Origin: Synchiropus splendidus
Lineage: Eukaryota; Chordata; Actinopteri; Syngnathiformes; Callionymidae
DNA: 64,000 nucleotides
Direction of reading: 5' to 3'
Assembly (NCBI RefSeq): GCF_027744825.2
Contig: NC_071334.1
Coordinates: 902,106-966,105 of the forward strand
Below, piece by piece: positions 58,565-64,000 of this stretch. The number at the start of each line of letters is the position of its first letter. The first letter of the stretch is position 1. A model generated the notes under the pieces. That model searched no databases and had not been told where the DNA came from. It saw only the letters and a program-made list of their open reading frames with translations. The position numbers were made by a program, and so were the translations under genes.

Positions 58565-61069
58565 GCTAAAATCTTCGTAAATATTTTGAGATCACAATTT
58601 AAAAGCGAAATTGGTCGATATGATGAAGGATCAGTTTCAACTTTGTCTTTTTTTAGCAGCAAGGATATATTGGCATCATATAAAGGACGTGGTAATCTTT
58701 TGTTTTTCATTGATTCTTGAAACATTCTGAGCAACAAGGGAGCCACCTCCTCTGCATATGCTTTCTAAAACTCAACACAATACCCATCCGGCCCACTTGA
58801 CTTGCCATTTGGAAATTCTTTTATTGCGTTCAGGACCTCCTGTAATGATATTTCAGCAGTGAGTTTCTCCCGTGCCTCATCTTGTAATTGTGGAAGAGGA
58901 ATTGAACTTATTTCTGTTTCAGTGACTATGTTTTGGGAGGTGTATAGATCTGAGTAGAATCTCTTCAAACAATCATTGATCTCCTGATGGTCAGTGATGA
59001 TGGTGCCCTCAGGTGATGAAAGTTGAAGTATTGCTCTACTGGCTTGCCTTCCTCTCAACTGCCGAGCAAGTAAAGATGTGGGTTTGTCCCCCAATTCAAA
59101 GTGTTTATGTTTGATTTTTAAAAGCATCGTGTGAACCTGATCAGTAAGAATAGTGTTATATTCATGCCTTAGCTTGACAATAGTTTTGAGTGTTGCTGTA
59201 GATGGATTTTCTCTATATTGTATCTCAGCTTTTGTCATTTCTTGATCAATTTCAACTCACCTGGCTCTTCTTTGCTTTGTTTTCATGGCTTCATCAGATA
59301 TCACAGTCCCTCCAATAACCACTTGAAAAGCTTCCCACAATGTTGAATCAGAAACATCCCCCTTGTCGTTCAGCTTAATAGAATCATTGATCTGCTTTGC
59401 ACAGATGTCTAAAAACTCTTCCTTCTTGAGTAGATTAGGGTTCAAACGCCAATTGTATTGTGCTTTCTTCAAACCAAAATCAAGAACATATATTCATGTT
59501 TTTACCAATGACATTACTAGAACCAACCCTGTTGTCAATTATTCAACTTATTGGATCTCACTGCACAAGAATTCAATGGAGTGCAACAAAAAAAGAACAC
59601 AAGAAAAACTCAACTGTACCCCAAATCCCCTGGTCCCCTGCCCCCTAGAGAACTGAGACAGGTGAAACCCCCATCAGGATGGACATGCTGGGTCATGGAC
59701 CCTAACATGGCTCTGGTGAACGATCCGAAAAAGAGCTGCACATGAGACAAAGGCCCAACACCACACTGACATTTCCATCAAAATATAAAATAACTGAAGA
59801 AAAAAACTAAAAGATTAAATCACCTTATAATGAGTACTAGCATCGGCTAAAAACCTTACTGCCTTAAACAATGTTAAAAATAAATGTTACTTCTTTTTGT
59901 GGTTACTATCAACATTCATGTATACACACACGCACCCTCACACACACCGATACACACACAACACCAAGTTTGCTCATGACGGTAAACTTAAACAACAAAC
60001 AAAAAAGTGCAAAAGTTGTGCAAAGAAAAGGTGTAGAAAAGACACGCTACCACGTCGTTTCAGTTTAGTCCGTTGCAGCACCAGCAGTATGGATGTGTTG
60101 ATCAACATAAATCTCTGCATCGCGAGGCGAGTTGAATACTTTGGTCTCACCGCCTTGCGTCAAGATGAGGCGAGCAGGGAATAAAGATCCGTTTGGCACA
60201 CCAGCCTGGCGCAGCTTCTGCCTCACGTTGTCAAACTCCTTCCGATCCTTCATCACATCAGCGGCGAAATCTTCTTCATCTTCTTCCCCTCGTGGTCAAG
60301 CGCTCCTCTGGTCCGGACAACCTGGATCATCCTCTCCTTTACTGAGTCGTGGTGGATTTTGGCGATCATCATTCGTGGTCTGTTAGACGGCGCTCCAACA
60401 CGGTGTGCACGGTCCACTTTAATTCCGTCGGGAAAGTGCTCCGCTCCACCGCAGTAGTTTCGGGAGGAAATCCGCAACAAACGAAGGAGGCGCGCCTTTC
60501 TCAATCTTCTCTGGGAGACCAATTATCTTGATGTTTTGCCGCCGTGAACGTCCCTCCAAGTCACACAGTTTGGCACTTAGAATCCTGTTCTGTTGGGTCA
60601 ACTGTTCACAGCACTTCTCCAACTCCGTGACGCGCCCGTCATGCTCCTCTCGTGTCGCTTCCAGGCTTACAATGCGAGACGTGTTCGCTGCTCAGGCAGT
60701 TTTCATACCTTCGAGAGAGGCCTCCAGGTCATCGAGCCTTCCGTCCATGGAGTGTTCCATGCGCTTGATAGGCTCCAGTACGAGCGAAGGAGGGCCTGAA
60801 GCCTCAGGTGTTCCCTCGTGACTCCACGAGCTAGGCGAGCTAACGCTAGTTAGCTCGGTCGGTTGACCCTCGTCTTCGCTTTCAGAGCGAGTTGCTGCAA
60901 CCTTCTGTGACTTTTTCTTGCTTTTTGTCATATTGTCAGCCTCTTCAAAGCGTTTTCTGTCGTCGAGGTGATGATGGAAATCGTTTTCAACAGTTTATAT
61001 AAGTCAGCGTGGAGGAGCCACAAAAAATACGACCTACTCCATCAGGTGCTCACCAGCGCCCCCGCCTGT
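58565..61069 (-). mobile_element. L1 fragment in copy C (part of ORF2, ORF1, 5' end)
   Basis: It contains the reverse-transcriptase N-terminal part (58746 downward, NISLLLKKDKVETDPSSYRP), the linker region (59238-58765) and ORF1 (60931-60065). The ORF2 endonuclease is deleted at the joint at 59485. Frame breaks in ORF1 are those of copies A and B. Confidence 0.9.
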
Positions 61070-62022
61070 TTTTTTGTATTAAATACAGTTATGAACTGGA
61101 ATTAACACGTCATTAATATAAGAATAATATGCCTCAATTTATTTTTGCACTGTATGTTATAGAACATAAAAGGTCATTAGAAATACGATTACTGACTAAA
61201 ATGACGGCCAATGTTGCTGTTTCCTGTCAAGTGAGTTGATTTTTCATACCTTTCAATATAAAGCTGCGAGCAGCAAATCTTGTTTGTCAATCTTTGACCA
61301 GCTGGAGTCAAAGACGCCGGTCAAGAGAAACTCCCTGAAAGGCTTGAGGTCCTCAACATTCTTCATCTTTGGCGGCAGATGTGGAGCACAACCTGCTTCT
61401 CTCCATGATTCCATGAAGTCCACGTGGGTGCAGTGACGTAGGCAAGTGATGCTAACTCATCAGTTAGCATCACTTCATAAATTATGCGCATGTGGACAGG
61501 AAACGACGTCATAAAACGGAGCCCTGGAAGCAAAACGGGATGAAGAAGCAAAGAGGGCAGTGACAGCAGTGACAGGCAGGGTTGCCAGGTTGGGTGGTCT
61601 TCCGCTCAGGCCCGCCTCTGTAGAACACGCACGGCTGGACAACACCGCGCTCTGCGGATTCATTACATTTGGGCTGGTTTTCACAACCTCCAGCAGGTGT
61701 TTCGTGATTGGTTCATCAGCTGCCAGCCTTCAACGTTATTGGTCAGCGACGGTTTACAGTGAACCAATCAGAGCAGCGACTTTAACCATTCTACATGACC
61801 GAGGTCAGTTAGCGTGAGAGCTTTTTTTTTTTTTCCACAAAAATAAAATAAAATGAACATGAACATAGAAAGCCATAAATTCATATAATATGAAGTATAA
61901 CACCAGTGAAACGACGGAGACAAAACAAAGCAAAAAATCAAAGAAAGAGTATCACAAAACACTGGTGTGTTTTCATGAAAAAATATGGAGGGTTTTCACG
62001 GCGCGTCATCAAACCTGGCAGC

Positions 62023-62262
62023 CGCCATGTTGGAGATCCTCACTGCTCAGCACAGAGCGGTAGCGAAGGCCATGCTGCAGCGTTTCCTTGTAAAGTGGTG
62101 AATTACGCTGGTGTTTTGGATTGTACGAATCGTTCCCATCGTGAGAAGGATTTGGAATTTTATCCACTTCCAAAAGTGATGACAAACCAAGGAGAACAAT
62201 GCCAGTACTTGTAGGAAGAGAGGAGGAGCTTGTGGTTAGCGAAGCTGAAGCAGGACCTTGGA
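62023..62262 (+). pseudogene. Degenerate THAP-type domain (copy C)
   Basis: Same relic as at 15180-15420, with the same stop codon after CQYL and one visible change (REKD where copy A has REKH). It is non-functional. Confidence 0.55.
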
Positions 62263-62559
62263 GGCCAAACTGTGGATTAAAAAAGAAAAAGTGCAGCCTA
62301 AATGACTGTTCATTTGCATTGTATTGCCGTGGAAGACTTTTATCAGAACATGTTTATTGATGCCAACCCACACAGTTTTCAGAACGTTCCCTGAAAAAGC
62401 TCTTTCTCTCTCTCTCTCTCACACACACACTCATCAAAATGTTTAAATACGTCACATTCTCATATGAGGTGACTCGGTATAACAGTTCCCTGACTCGTCC
62501 GCACACCACGCACGACGAGCCTTTCTGAGGTTTTCCATCTCACTCCAGTCACAGCCTAT

Positions 62560-63300
62560 GGGGGTGTTGACAAAGAGGAGCTCCAACATGGCGGCTCCTG
62601 GGCTGGATGACGCGGCCATGACGCGCAGTGAAAACCCTCTCTATATAGATATAGTGTTGGTACCATGTTTGGTCCACGTGTGACCCCGGGTGTCTCATGT
62701 GTCTATGAGAACGATTGATCTAAAAGGTAAACCTCGACCAGAGTGGCGTCCTTGCTCCTTCGTCATACATCGTCACACTTCATGGTGGCAGCGGTAAACA
62801 CCTGAGAGAAGCCAGGACAGAGCCAAAGGACTGTCTGGGGATAATGGCTGTGGTCATTCAAGCAAGGTGAATCCGAAGCGGAGGACTTGCCGCACCATGG
62901 CGTCGCATCTCCCGATGACTGGCAGAAGGTGGACATATGAAGCCTTGTCTGCAGGGTATGAGCCACTGCAGAAGTTGAAGATGCCACACAGTGAGAAAAG
63001 ACAGGCATTTGAAAGAGGACGCACGTGTGGGAGTCGTGGAACCAAACACAAACCACGTCAATGTCCTGCTGAGAATGATGAGCGTTCAGCGTGTGGCACT
63101 AAAGGTCCTGGGGCAAGGTGCTGCAAGAAGACCAACAGACCAAGACAGCACATGAACATGCAGCAGAACGGAGGAGTCGCTCAAGACCACCACCTAACAG
63201 GCAACACCAAGAAAAACCAAGAAGGGAGTCTCATGCTGATCCCATTGAAGATGAAGATGCTAAAGGAACACGCACATTTCCAAAACAAACCATAGCAATA
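62560..63300 (+). mobile_element. LTR-retrotransposon leader and gag relic (copy C)
   Basis: Homologous to 15700-16850, with the segment equivalent to 16078-16449 missing. The joint lies near CCCGATGACTGGCAG at 62910-62924. The decayed zinc-knuckle part is retained. Confidence 0.6.
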
Positions 63301-63370
63301 ATACATTTCTCTCCTGAGAAACAGGACGTTCTGCCAAAGACCACGGACTCAGTGCACTGACAGAACTTAT

Positions 63371-63754
63371 ACACAGAGAGTTTCCACAGAGATAAACTTG
63401 CAGTGGAAGCTGGAGTGATGCTCTGCTCGGAGCTTCGATGACTCGATGGTGGTCTGCTGGGCAGGAAGAGACTGAAGCAGCTGGTCAGGAGCTCTGTCCT
63501 GGGCTGTGCTCTGGACTCTGTGGAGGAGGTGAGTGAGAGGAGCGTGTTGGCCAAGCTCACCTCCATCATGGACAACAGCTCTCACCCACTGAATCAGAGC
63601 CCAGAGGATCTGAGCAGCTCAACCTCAGTGCAGGAAGGAGCACCACCACAGGTCCTTCATCCCTACTGTGTAGAGCCGACCGTCGTCATGGATACATCCT
63701 TTGCACCAACAACTCAAGAGATGCTGTGACGGTGAATTTCTCCTTTGTGAGATC
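63371..63754 (+). mobile_element. LINE 3' tail (copy C)
   Basis: Same sequence as 16900-17283, ending at the TGAATTTCTCCTTTGTGAGATC tail and followed by (TCCCG)5. Confidence 0.6.
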
Positions 63755-64000
63755 GTCCCGTCCCGTCCCGTCCCGTCCCGTCTTACAAGTGAAAGTGCAC
63801 ATGAAGTCTCGTCATAGCAGAAGCTTCAGCAATGATGAGCGTCTTCTTGAAGCGTGTTTGACTGACGTGAGATGGTGATAAACCTCTGTCAGTGGAGGAC
63901 TCTGTGGAGGACCTGGGGCCCCGACTTTGAGGAGCAGATGAACTGTCCCATATTGCAGCGTCTTCAACTGGTGTGCTGCGACACACGAGTGAGAGAGGGT

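Larger units (their letters stand above)
58565..64000. repeat. Segmental duplication, copy C (continues past the window)
   Basis: 58565-59485 matches 9833-10752 (L1 ORF2), then the sequence jumps to the equivalent of 11428 and runs on to the equivalent of about 17540. Relative to copy A it lacks 10753-11427, the pogo-like element (13827-15042) and about 16078-16449, and has small insertions. It is more diverged from A than B is. Confidence 0.92.

Overview
The window looks like repeat-rich teleost fish nuclear DNA. The evidence is a fish-type NLR gene (FISNA-NACHT plus two-repeat LRR exons of about 177 bp), introns with GT-AG boundaries, and a fish-typical set of transposons: L1, CR1/L2-like and RTE-like LINEs, Ty3/gypsy elements, a TA-target mariner/pogo-like element and a Zisupton/KDZ DNA transposon. 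There are no prokaryotic features. All family names come from reading motifs; no database search was run.

Layout. 1-7.4 kb: an L1 relic, a CR1/L2-like LINE fragment and the remains of an intron-containing retroviral-type integrase gene, all on the minus strand, with an (ATCC)n array in one integrase intron. 7.5-13.0 kb: a nearly full-length but dead L1 (minus). 13.0-17.5 kb: a composite of a mariner/pogo-like element, a degenerate THAP domain, an LTR-retrotransposon gag relic and a LINE 3' tail. 19.2-26.2 kb: one apparently intact NLR gene (minus, 12 inferred coding exons, 3324 nt, 1107 codons plus stop). 27.8-29.77 kb: a minisatellite of 31-32 bp units with a higher-order period near 631 bp. 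32.3-34.57 kb: a decayed Ty3/gypsy pol (minus).

34.57-53.94 kb: a 19.4-kb DNA transposon with terminal inverted repeats of roughly 1.9 kb. Its left arm is split by a young 5.74-kb Ty3/gypsy element (193-bp LTRs differing at one site, GTAT target duplication). The interior carries, on the minus strand, a 12-exon KDZ (Zisupton-like) transposase gene and a second three-exon zinc-ribbon gene; both are broken by frameshifts but keep their splice sites. This is the most unusual structure in the window.

53.94-64.0 kb: two further copies (B and C) of the 10.4-17.5 kb block. Copy B begins exactly at the outer end of the big transposon. The B/C junction lies exactly at the outer end of the pogo-like element, and copy C has the empty TA target site of that element. 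The differences between copies suggest recombination between transposon copies built this tandem array.

Only the NLR gene looks like a working host gene. Everything else recognisable is mobile DNA, its debris, or simple and tandem repeats.
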